A program made the position numbers and the translations under genes. This document shows positions 26,427-33,824 of a stretch of 43,314 nt of DNA, one piece after another (position 1 is the first letter of the stretch; each line of letters starts with the position of its first letter). Where the stretch lies: assembly GCA_021287065.1 (NCBI GenBank), contig JAJTBE010000061.1, forward strand, positions 1-43,314. The letters are read 5' to 3'. Below the pieces are notes generated by a model that was not told the DNA's origin, did not search any database, and was given only the letters and a program-made list of their open reading frames with translations. The DNA is from Bacillota bacterium. Lineage in GTDB: Bacteria > Vulcanimicrobiota > JAJTBE01.

Positions 26427-27431
26427 ATGTATTCAGCAGTTCTCCTCGGAGACGCACTTGTTCGGAAAAGTCTCTGGCAGATTATCAAATTCAAGGGAAA
26501 ACCCATTCTGCTTCACGCTATCGAAGCTCTGCAGAATTCAAAAGTTGATGAGATAATCCTCGTGGTAGGCAAAGATTACCACCAGATTCTGAACAAGGTA
26601 AAATTTGAACCCCGCAAGGTTCGCATTGTTATGAACCGTCGCTATGACAGAGGCATGTCCTCCTATGTAAGGGCCGGAATCAATATGATTTCCCCTGCCA
26701 GCGAAGGCGTTCTCGTTGTCAGAGGAGAGTTTCCCCTGATAAAAAGCAGTCTGATAGACAGACTCATAGATTTTTTCAAAGAAGATGAAGCCCATATTCT
26801 GGTTCCCACTTATGAAAGTCAGCAGGGCCAGCCTGTGATTTATGATAAGAGTTTCTTCCATCATATCAAAAGAATAGTCGGAAATGACATCGGCGGCTCG
26901 ATTCTTACCAAGTACAAAAGAGAAGTTAAATTTCTCGAAGTAAAGAATCCCGGCGTTATTAAAGGCATCGAAGCCCTTGACATTCTCGAAGGATTTGATA
27001 CGGACGAAATCGACAGGGAAGAAAAGGAAGCAGGATTTAAAGATACTCCGGTTACTCCTGCAAGCAGGGAAACAGTTGAACTCAGAATGGAAGAGAAACC
27101 CACAATCCGGGTTGAAGCTGACTTTCTGGAAAAACAGCTTTTCAGAGGCCAGATCACTACAGAGATTCAGCCGGAAACACCGGAACCTGAACCGGAACCT
27201 CAGCAGGAAGTAATCGAAAAATCAAAACCTGCGGAAATGACTATCGAGCAGGCTATTGCAGAGGAAAATGCAAGAAATGCCGCTCAGGCACACGCTCCGG
27301 CTCCTGAACTTTCACTAAAGATGCTCAACGATCTGCTGAGCCAGAAAGGGAAGAAGCCTGATCTTCAGCAAATTAAGGGACAGGCATATAAAAATGCCCC
27401 CCAGAAGCCTAATGGCAAGAATTTCAAATAA
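26427..27431 (+). CDS. MobA-like nucleotidyltransferase domain protein with lost signature and a C-terminal tail
   Basis: A 334-residue protein. Residues 1-190 follow the NTP_transf_3 (MobA/MocA) fold: AVLLGDALVRKSLWQI at the place of the NTP loop, FKGKPILLHAIEAL, VDEIILVVGKDY, MSSYVRAGINMI and VVRGEFPLI where active members read VVLGDQP. The nucleotide-binding signature LAAGxSxRMGxxK is absent, so nucleotidyl transfer as in MobA is doubtful. The remaining residues form a low-complexity tail rich in Glu and Pro (EPEPEPQQE) with a final basic part. A GAGGTG site precedes the ATG. It is followed after 16 bases by the cysteine-rich nucleotidase, possibly in one transcript. Most likely a MocA-like relative that has changed function. 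Confidence 0.8.
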   Translation: MYSAVLLGDALVRKSLWQIIKFKGKPILLHAIEALQNSKVDEIILVVGKDYHQILNKVKFEPRKVRIVMNRRYDRGMSSYVRAGINMISPASEGVLVVRGEFPLIKSSLIDRLIDFFKEDEAHILVPTYESQQGQPVIYDKSFFHHIKRIVGNDIGGSILTKYKREVKFLEVKNPGVIKGIEALDILEGFDTDEIDREEKEAGFKDTPVTPASRETVELRMEEKPTIRVEADFLEKQLFRGQITTEIQPETPEPEPEPQQEVIEKSKPAEMTIEQAIAEENARNAAQAHAPAPELSLKMLNDLLSQKGKKPDLQQIKGQAYKNAPQKPNGKNFK

Positions 27432-27447
27432 GGAAGGAGAAACAAAC

Positions 27448-29268
27448 TTGACCCGTTCAAGAATTATTACTTTTGCGGTACTGTTTCTTTTTGCAGCATT
27501 TGTGCTTGGCGTAAGCGCAGCTCCCCAGGTGTTTGCTCAACAGACATCCTGCCCCGGCTGCACAGATAAAAACGCCGTTAAAGACAGTAAACCAGCTTCA
27601 ACAACTACAGATAATAAATGCTCCATAGGTAAAGACGGTAAAACTCCCTGTGGTAAAGACGCCCAGTGCAAAGCCTGTAAAGAGGGCAAAGGTGCCTGCG
27701 GCACAACAGCAAAAGATTCAGCATGCAAATGCGGCAAAGACTGCAAATGCCCCGGCTGCAAAGACGGCAAATGTGTTTGCGGAGCAGACTGCAAATGCAA
27801 AAATGCACAGAATACAGTAGCTAAACTCGTCATTCTTCACACCAACGATTTCCACGGAAATCTGAAACCCCTGAAAGACAAGAAGCTTGATCCCGAGGGA
27901 GAAGTCGGCGGTTCAGCCTACATAGCTCCTATGATAGCTAAAGTAAGAGCCGAGAACAAAGGCAATGTCCTTCTTCTCGACGCTGGCGACATAGCTCAGG
28001 GAACACCCGTATCAAACTATTTCAAAGGCGTGCCCGTTGTCGAAGTTATGAACTATCTGAAATATGATGCCATGACCATCGGCAACCACGAATTTGATTG
28101 GCGCCTCCCCGCCCTTCAGGCTATGGCAAAAACAGCCAAATTCCCTATACTCTGTGCCAACATAGTTTATGAAAAAACCCCTGCCAAGGCTATTTTCGAT
28201 CTGAAACCCTATATGATCAAAAAAGTCGGCGGACTCAAAGTTGGTATCATTGGTCTTACAACCCCTGAAACACCCAAAGTAACCAAAGTTGAAAATGTCA
28301 AAGGCGTAAAATTCCTTGATCCCGTAGCCACAGCCAACAAATACATCCCCCAGATGAAAAAGGAAGGCGCTGACATTATCGTAGCCCTCACCCACCTCGG
28401 TGTGGATGATGATAAGGTTCTTGCTGAAAAAGCAAAGGGAATCGATATCATCGTAGGCGGACACTCACACACAGAACTTATGACCCCCGTAAAAGTCGGA
28501 AACACAGTCATCCTTCAGACCAAAAGCTACGGAAGATTCCTTGGCAAAATGGAACTGACCTATGACAAAAAAGCAAAAAAGATTGTTACAATCACCGAGC
28601 AGAACGAGCTTATCCCCACCCTTCATAAGGATATCACTCCTGACCCGGCAGTAGTTGCAATCATCGAAAAATACAACAAACAGATTGCCCCCGTAATGGA
28701 AAAAGAAGTCGGCGAAGCCAAAATTGATCTCGTCCGCACAACAGGAAAAGATCACGCTGATTCAGTAATGGCAGACCTCATTTGTGATTCAATGAAAGCC
28801 AACACAAATGCCGATGTATGCATCTACAACCCCGGTGGAGTAAGATCAGACATCGTAAAAGGCATTATCAAAATGGAAGACATTTTCAAAGTTCTTCCTT
28901 TTGACAACTGGCTCGTTACATTCAACCTCACCGGCGCAGACATCCTGAAAGTTCTGGAACACGGAGCCAAAGGACATGGTTCAGCTCAGGTAGCAGGAAT
29001 GACCTTTACAATAGATTACTCGAAGCCTGAGGGCAGCAGAGTTTCTGAGGTAATGGTAGCCGGCAAACCCCTGGATCCCGCTGCAACATACAGAGTAGCC
29101 ACCATCGACTTCCTCTACACCGGCGGCGACGGTTTTGATTTCAAAAAAGCCACTGATGTTAAATACGGCGATTTTGCAAGAGATGTACTCGCTGAGTATG
29201 TAAAAGAACATTCACCCATCAGCAAAGAAGCCGACAAGAGAATCAAAGTCATCGGTGAAACAAAGTAG
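27448..29268 (+). CDS. Secreted 5'-nucleotidase family enzyme with a cysteine-rich insert
   Basis: A 606-residue protein. The open frame begins at 27394 inside the upstream gene, but AAGGAGA seven bases before a TTG at 27448 sets the start, giving the signal peptide MTRSRIITFAVLFLFAAFVLG ... VFA. Next comes an 85-residue region with 16 cysteines in CxC, CxxC and KC patterns (for example CKCGKDCKCPGC). The metallophosphoesterase domain follows with LHTNDFHGN, LDAGDIAQG, GNHEFDW, THLGVDD and GGHSHTEL, then the C-terminal nucleotide-specificity domain with NPGGVRSDI and YTGGDGFDF. Such enzymes hydrolyse 5'-nucleotides or 2',3'-cyclic nucleotides in the periplasm or outside. The cysteine block resembles metallothionein and is absent from the paralogue at 30074. 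Confidence 0.92.
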   Translation: MTRSRIITFAVLFLFAAFVLGVSAAPQVFAQQTSCPGCTDKNAVKDSKPASTTTDNKCSIGKDGKTPCGKDAQCKACKEGKGACGTTAKDSACKCGKDCKCPGCKDGKCVCGADCKCKNAQNTVAKLVILHTNDFHGNLKPLKDKKLDPEGEVGGSAYIAPMIAKVRAENKGNVLLLDAGDIAQGTPVSNYFKGVPVVEVMNYLKYDAMTIGNHEFDWRLPALQAMAKTAKFPILCANIVYEKTPAKAIFDLKPYMIKKVGGLKVGIIGLTTPETPKVTKVENVKGVKFLDPVATANKYIPQMKKEGADIIVALTHLGVDDDKVLAEKAKGIDIIVGGHSHTELMTPVKVGNTVILQTKSYGRFLGKMELTYDKKAKKIVTITEQNELIPTLHKDITPDPAVVAIIEKYNKQIAPVMEKEVGEAKIDLVRTTGKDHADSVMADLICDSMKANTNADVCIYNPGGVRSDIVKGIIKMEDIFKVLPFDNWLVTFNLTGADILKVLEHGAKGHGSAQVAGMTFTIDYSKPEGSRVSEVMVAGKPLDPAATYRVATIDFLYTGGDGFDFKKATDVKYGDFARDVLAEYVKEHSPISKEADKRIKVIGETK

Positions 29269-29288
29269 CCACACAACACAACGGATTT

Positions 29289-29314
29289 AAGGAGCGGAAA
29301 CCCCGCTCCTTTTT
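29289..29314 (+). terminator. Rho-independent terminator
   Basis: The stem AAGGAGCGG / CCGCTCCTT with a 5-base loop and a T-run lies 20 bases after the stop of the cysteine-rich nucleotidase gene. Confidence 0.9.
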
Positions 29315-29387
29315 AATTTAACCGGAGGGAAAACTCCATCAGGATTGAAAATTAATTTAATCTCTTATACCAGTTTGTAATAAAACC

Positions 29388-29536
29388 AATGCCACTGAAT
29401 TGGTACAATTCACTCAAATCCACACCCTAATACTCTTGTTTTTCAAGGAGGGAGGTTCGGAGGGAAACCCGCTTTTCCAAAAAAGCGTGGTTCCCTCTGA
29501 CGGTCTCCAAATCCCCCGGTCAGTTCCCACGGTCCC
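29388..29536 (+). repeat. Family 1 repeat, partial copy (left part)
   Basis: It begins with the terminal repeat AATGCCACTGAATT and contains the first hairpin (GAGGGAA... / ...TTCCCTC) but stops at GGTCCC before the second hairpin. The next copy begins at the following base. Confidence 0.8.
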
Positions 29537-29821
29537 AATGCCACTGAATTAACAAAATCCACTCAAATCTCCAACTTCATACTCCTGTTTTTCAAGGGAG
29601 GAGGTTCGGAGGAGACCTCGCTTTTCCAAAAAAGCGTGGTCTCCTCTGACGGTCCCCAAATCCCCCGTCGGTCCAAATCCCCCGGTCGGTCCCCCACTTC
29701 AAAAGTTTTGGGAAGGAGGTCCGGAGGAAACTTTTTTCAAAAAGTTTTCTCCGGGAGCTGGGCAAACGGCTCCAATTCTCGTGAGCGATCAGACTAATCA
29801 ATGCCTTGATTCATGGGCATT
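29537..29821 (+). repeat. Family 1 repeat, near-complete MITE-like copy
   Basis: The left end is AATGCCACTGAATTA and the right end is TTGATTCATGGGCATT (an imperfect inverted repeat of the left). Two hairpins lie inside: a 17-bp stem GAGGAGACC-CGCTTTT paired with AAAAGCG-GGTCTCCTC (one mismatch), and CCGGAG-AAACTTTTT paired with AAAAAGTTT-CTCCGG. The whole is 285 bp. No transposase is encoded, so it is non-autonomous if mobile. Confidence 0.8.
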
Positions 29822-29833
29822 GCCCTGATCCCT

Positions 29834-30016
29834 AATGCCACTGAATTGAAAAAATTCACTCAAATCCACACCCAAATACTCCTGTTTTTCAAGGAGGGAG
29901 GTTCGGAGGGAAACCCGCTTTTCCAAAAAAGCGTGGTTCCCTCTGACGGTCTCCAAATCCCCCGTCGGTCCAAATCCCCCGTCGGTCCAAATCCCCCGGT
30001 CAGTTCCCACGGTCCC
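29834..30016 (+). repeat. Family 1 repeat, partial copy with expanded 17-bp units
   Basis: A left-part copy starting AATGCCACTGAATT and carrying the first hairpin, followed by two tandem GTCGGTCCAAATCCCCC units (17 bp) where other copies have one or none. It ends at CACGGTCCC like the copy at 29388. Confidence 0.75.
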
Positions 30017-30073
30017 CGGTTGGTCCGCTGATCAAAAAACAGCTAAAGAAAAATAAAAATGGAGGAATATACA

Positions 30074-31666
30074 TTGGCAAATTTCAGAAAAAACAGATTA
30101 ATTTTACTCTGGTTCTTAGTTTTTGCAATATTGGGATTCTCAGGTTCACCACAGGGATATTCCCAACAGGATAATACAGGTAAAACAGCCGATAAAAAAG
30201 AGGAATCATCTAAGGTAAAATTGGTTATAGTTCATACCAATGATTTTCATGGAAACCTGAAACCCCTGAAGGATAAAAAACTCGATCCTGATGGCGAAGT
30301 GGGCGGTTCTGCTTATATTGCAACTGTTATCAAAAAAATAAGAACAGAAAACAAAGGACATGTTCTTCTCCTCGATGCCGGAGATATTGCTCAGGGAACT
30401 CCGGTTTCAAACCATTTCAGGGGAATACCCGTCGTTGAGGTTATGAATTACCTCAGATATGATGCCATGGCTCCGGGAAACCACGAATTCGACTGGGAAC
30501 AGGCAGGTTTTGAAAAAATCATTAAAACCGCCGGATTCCCGATTATATGCGCCAATGTTGTTTATGAAAAAAATCCGGAAAGAACTGTTTTCAATCTGAA
30601 ACCTTACATAATCAAAAATGTAAGTGGAGTTAAAGTCGGTATTCTCGGGCTGATTGCCGAGGACACGCCTCAGATTACAACAGGTGGAAATATAAAGGGC
30701 CTTAGATTTCTGAATCCGATGGAAACAGCGAAAAAATACATACCCCGGATGAAAAAAGACGGTGCTCAGATAATCATCGCCATCACACACATCGGTTTTG
30801 ATGAAGATAAAAAACTTGCTGAAAAAACACAGGGAATCGACATCATTGTTGGAGGCCATTCCCATACGCTCCTCAATAATCCTGTGAAAGCGGGAAACTC
30901 GATTATTGTCCAGACCGGTGATCATGGAAAACGTATAGGCAGACTGGAAATTATCTTTGATAAAAAAGCGGGCAAAATTACCAGCTATACGGAAAAGGAC
31001 GAACTTATCCCCATAATTCACAAAGGCATTACACCTGATCCGAAAGTGGAGTCCATCATAGAAAAGTATCGGAAACAAATATCAGCCATAATGGATAAGG
31101 AAATTGCAAAAACGGAAAGCGATCTAACCCGGGCTGCAGATAGCGGTTACGGTGATTCTTTACTTGGAGATCTTATCTGTGACATAATGAAGGAAAAAAC
31201 CGGAGCACAGATCACATTCCACAACGACGGAGGCATAAGGGCTGACATACTGAAGGGAGTTATTAAAGTTGAGGATGTTTATAAAGTCCTCCCCTTTGAC
31301 AATGTGCTTGTAACTTTCAGATACTCCGGTGCGGATATTAAAAATTTCCTCGAACACTGTGCAAAGGAACGGGGGTCCGTTCAGACAGCCGGTATGACCT
31401 TTTCAATAGATTATTCCAAACCTGAAGGTGAAAGGGTTTCACAAATTCTTGTAAACGGCAGCCCCATTGAGCCGGAAAAGCTCTATACCGTTGCCACAAT
31501 AAATTATGTCTATGCAGGCGGCGGAGGTTATGTTTTCAAAAACACATCAGATGTAAAATTCGGCGAATTAACCAGAAAGATGTTTGAAGATTACATCAAA
31601 ACCCATTCTCCAATAAACTATAAAGCAGACGGCAGAATTAAAGTTACCGGGGAAATTAAGCGGTAA
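30074..31666 (+). CDS. Secreted 5'-nucleotidase family enzyme (paralogue without Cys insert)
   Basis: A 530-residue protein. The ATG at 30059 lacks a ribosome site, but the GGAGG within the first codons lies 8 bases before a TTG at 30074, giving the signal peptide MANFRKNRLILLWFLVFAILG ... SQQ. After a short Lys/Glu linker come the catalytic motifs VHTNDFHGN, LDAGDIAQG, PGNHEFDW, THIGFDE and GGHSHTLL, then the specificity domain with HNDGGIRADI and YAGGGGYVF. It is closely similar along its whole length to the gene at 27448, so the two arose by tandem duplication, but it lacks the cysteine region. The family repeats lie between and after the pair. It is probably located in the periplasm or at the cell surface. 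Confidence 0.93.
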   Translation: MANFRKNRLILLWFLVFAILGFSGSPQGYSQQDNTGKTADKKEESSKVKLVIVHTNDFHGNLKPLKDKKLDPDGEVGGSAYIATVIKKIRTENKGHVLLLDAGDIAQGTPVSNHFRGIPVVEVMNYLRYDAMAPGNHEFDWEQAGFEKIIKTAGFPIICANVVYEKNPERTVFNLKPYIIKNVSGVKVGILGLIAEDTPQITTGGNIKGLRFLNPMETAKKYIPRMKKDGAQIIIAITHIGFDEDKKLAEKTQGIDIIVGGHSHTLLNNPVKAGNSIIVQTGDHGKRIGRLEIIFDKKAGKITSYTEKDELIPIIHKGITPDPKVESIIEKYRKQISAIMDKEIAKTESDLTRAADSGYGDSLLGDLICDIMKEKTGAQITFHNDGGIRADILKGVIKVEDVYKVLPFDNVLVTFRYSGADIKNFLEHCAKERGSVQTAGMTFSIDYSKPEGERVSQILVNGSPIEPEKLYTVATINYVYAGGGGYVFKNTSDVKFGELTRKMFEDYIKTHSPINYKADGRIKVTGEIKR

Positions 31667-31708
31667 AACAGGCGGCATAAAGCAGAAAATCCAGAGGAGC
31701 GTCACCCC

Positions 31709-31856
31709 GATTCTGCTGAATGAGTAAAATTCACTCAAATCCCCAGGCCCAATACTCCTGTTTTTCAAAGATGTAGGTTCGGAGGAAACCCAGCGATTTC
31801 TAAAGAAGCGTGGTTCCCTCTGACGGTCCTGAATCCCCCGGTCCCCGGTCGGTCCC
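31709..31856 (+). repeat. Family 1 repeat, degenerate partial copy
   Basis: It starts with a decayed left end (TTCTGCTGAATGAGTAAAA in place of the standard end) and carries a damaged first hairpin. It ends at GGTCCC, after which a complete copy starts, exactly as at 29536/29537. Confidence 0.65.
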
Positions 31857-32141
31857 AATGCCACTGAATTAGTCAAATCCACTCAAATCGTCAACCTCAT
31901 ACTCCTGTTTTTCAAGGAGGGAGGTTCGGAGGGCAACCTCGCTTTTTTAAAAAAGCGTGGTTCCCTCTGACGGTCCCCAAATCCCCGTCGGTCCTACCCC
32001 CTCCGGTCGGTCCCCAATCCAAAAGTTTTGGGAAGGAGGTCCGGAGGAAACTTTTTTCAAAAAGTTTTCTCCGGGAACTTGGCAAACCGCTCCAATACTT
32101 GTGACCGATCAGACTAATCAGTGCCTTAATTCATGGGCATT
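31857..32141 (+). repeat. Family 1 repeat, near-complete MITE-like copy
   Basis: 285 bp from AATGCCACTGAATTA to TTAATTCATGGGCATT. Hairpin 1 has the arms GAGGG-C-AACC-CGCTTTTTT and AAAAAAGCG-GGTTCCCTC (single bulge, one mismatch). Hairpin 2 is as in the copy at 29537. Only 13 bases separate it from the next copy. Confidence 0.82.
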
Positions 32142-32154
32142 GTCGCCACCCCCC

Positions 32155-32438
32155 AATGCCACTGAATTAGTAAAACCTACTCTAATTCCCAACCCAATAC
32201 TCTTGTTTTTCAAGGAGGGAGGTTCGGAGGGCAACCTCGCTTTTTTAAAAAAGCGTGGTTCCCTCTGACGGTCCCCAAATCCCCGTCGGTCCTAACCCCT
32301 CTGGTCGGTCCCCAATTCAAAAGTTTTGGGAAGGAGGTCCGGAGGAAACTTTTTCCAAAAAAGTTTTCTCCGGGAGCTGGGTGTGTGGTTATAATTCTTG
32401 TGAGTGATCAGATAAATCCATGCCTTAATTCAGTGGTG
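32155..32438 (+). repeat. Family 1 repeat, near-complete MITE-like copy
   Basis: About 284 bp from AATGCCACTGAATTA to TTAATTCAGTGGTGT. Its right end directly meets CCCCGCCTG, half of the palindrome of a family 2 unit in inverse orientation, suggesting that it sits inside that palindrome. Confidence 0.82.
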
Positions 32439-32620
32439 TCCCCGCCTGCTCCGGGTCTCAAAACCAATGGCCAACCGCCAGTAAACCTCATATCCACAAG
32501 CCCGGCCAACGACTGCCGGATCGCAGGCGTCCCCGCCTGCCCCCCGGTCCCAAAACCAATCGCCAACCGCCAGTAAACCTCATGTCCACAAGCCTTTGCT
32601 ATCGATCGCAGGAGGGGTTT
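32439..32620 (-). repeat. Family 2 repeat, about two 91-92 bp units, inverse orientation
   Basis: The reverse complement holds the same unit as at 32890-33227: the palindrome half CAGGCG..., CTTGTGG and TTTACTGGCGG. TCCACAAG recurs at 32493 and 32585 (92-base spacing). It belongs to the same sub-variant as the units at 39068-39605. Confidence 0.75.
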
Positions 32621-32627
32621 TTAACCG

Positions 32628-32880
32628 CGAAACGGACCCAATGGGTCCGCTCGCGCCGCAAACTCAACCCCCAAATCTTCCATAAGTGCAGAAATCCTGT
32701 TATTAGCACCACATTGCCATAATCAGATTTACGGTGAAGGCGAGGTTTTTGCTGGTGGGTTTATTGCCGCCATTCCTACGATAGGCATTGTATTTTTATT
32801 TCCGGAATTTGTGTGGGGAGCAGGTTTGCTGTGAAGGCTGACCCTTTGGGTCCGCGTCAGGTTTACAAAGCCCTCCTGTG
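32628..32880 (+). repeat. Family 3 repeat, copy A
   Basis: It shares ordered blocks with the stretch at 38868-39062: CGAAACGGACCC, GAAATCCT, AGCACCACATT and TTCCGGAATTTG at offsets 0, about 60, 77 and 172 (69 and 164 for the last two in copy B). Both ends carry palindromes: CGGACCC-AAT-GGGTCCG at 32633 and GACCC-TTT-GGGTC at 32840. No coding frame that I trust. Confidence 0.65.
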
Positions 32881-32889
32881 ATCCTTTGA

Positions 32890-33227
32890 GAATCTTGTGG
32901 CTGCTGATTTTACCGGCGGTTGGCGGGAGTTTGCTATACCGGGGGACAGGCGGGACGCCTGCGATCCGGCAGTCACTGGAGAATCTTGTGGTTATTGATT
33001 TTGCTGGCGGTTGGCGGGAGTTTGCTGGACCGGGGGACAGGCGGGACGCCTGCGATCCGGCAGTCACTTGCAAAGCTTGTGGTTACTGATTTTGCTGGCG
33101 GTTGGCGGGAGTTTGCTGGACCGGGGGGCAGGCGGGACGCCTGCGATCCGGCAGTCACTGGCAAATCTTGTGGTTACTGATTTTGCTGGCGGTTGGCGGG
33201 AGTTTGCTGGACCGGGGGACAGGCGGG
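32890..33227 (+). repeat. Family 2 tandem array of 91-bp units
   Basis: The landmark AATCTTGTGG (AAGCTTGTGG once) recurs at 32891, 32982, 33073 and 33164, exactly 91 bases apart. Each unit has TTGCTGGCGGTTGGCGGGAG and the palindrome CAGGCG-GGA-CGCCTG followed by CGATCCGGCAGTCACT. Units are 90-95 percent alike by eye. There are no unique spacers, so this is not a CRISPR array. Confidence 0.9.
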
Positions 33228-33493
33228 ATGCCCATAAATTAAGATGACATTTATCTGATCTCTCACGAGAATTATAACCGTTTGCTCAGTTCCCAGAGGA
33301 AACTTTTTGAAAAAGTTTCCTCCGGACCTCCATCCCAAACTCTGGAAATTGGGGACCAACCGGGGTTTTGGGGACCGTCAGAGGGAACCACGCTTTTTTG
33401 GAAAAGCGGGTTTCCCTCCGAACCTCCCTCCTTGAAAAACAGAAGTATGGGGATTGGGATTGGAGTGGTTTTTACTAATTCAGTGGCATTGAT
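33228..33493 (-). repeat. Family 1 repeat copy inserted into the family 2 array
   Basis: In reverse orientation relative to the copies at 29.5-32.4 kb. The right end reads as ATGCCCATAAATTAA on the plus strand and the left end as TTCAGTGGCATT. The array landmark jumps from 33164 to 33532 (368 = 91 + 277), and GGACAGGCGGG occurs at 33217-33227 and again at 33494-33504, 277 bases apart. That is what an insertion with an 11-base target duplication would leave. Confidence 0.8.
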
Positions 33494-33613
33494 GGACAGG
33501 CGGGACGCCTGCGATCCGGCAGTCACTGGCGAATCTTGTGGTTACTGATCTTGCTGGCGGTTAGCGGGAGTTTGCTGGACCGGAGGGGATAGGCGGGACG
33601 CCTGCGATCCTGC
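33494..33613 (+). repeat. Family 2 repeat, continuation of the array after the insertion
   Basis: It resumes with GGACAGGCGGGACGCCTG, the 91-bp unit with AATCTTGTGG at 33532 and TTAGCGGGAG, and a last palindrome AGGCGGGACGCCTG ending near 33605, after which the repeat fades. Confidence 0.8.
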
Positions 33614-33756
33614 GGTTGTCGGCATTTTGATACCGGCATGTTGTTTGCAGTTAGTTTGAGTTTTGCTGCAGGCGGGCACAGCAAAGCTGAGGCTTTGCAC
33701 TACATTGCTGATATAGCTGTGTTTTTGTGTGAAATTACCGAAGCCTGACGGGGTAG

Positions 33757-33790
33757 CTTCACCCTGCTTTGGTTTCTTTGCAGGGTGAAG
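33757..33790 (-). terminator. Strong hairpin downstream of the decarboxylase gene
   Basis: A perfect 11-bp stem CTTCACCCTGC / GCAGGGTGAAG with a 12-base loop, 35 bases beyond the stop of the minus-strand gene at 33825. There is no T-run, so it may be a 3'-end stabiliser rather than a classical terminator. Confidence 0.5.
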
Positions 33791-33824
33791 TTATGTCAGT
33801 TTTATATTTATACAAAAAATTGGG

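Noticed and set aside
29592..32268. Open frames of 60-105 codons in the repeat clusters with FFKEGGSEGN-type peptides
   Set aside because: The same peptide appears in every element copy and in all orientations, with frameshifts between copies, so it is translation of the repeat hairpins and not a conserved protein.
32890..33227. Could be a CRISPR array
   Set aside because: Units are contiguous 91-bp copies with no short repeat separated by unique spacers, and no cas genes are nearby.
32729..33548. Several open frames of 60-115 codons on both strands
   Set aside because: They arise from the 91-bp tandem units and family 3 block (repeated peptides such as AGRLRSG and SQASRLPP) and follow the repeat, not a gene.
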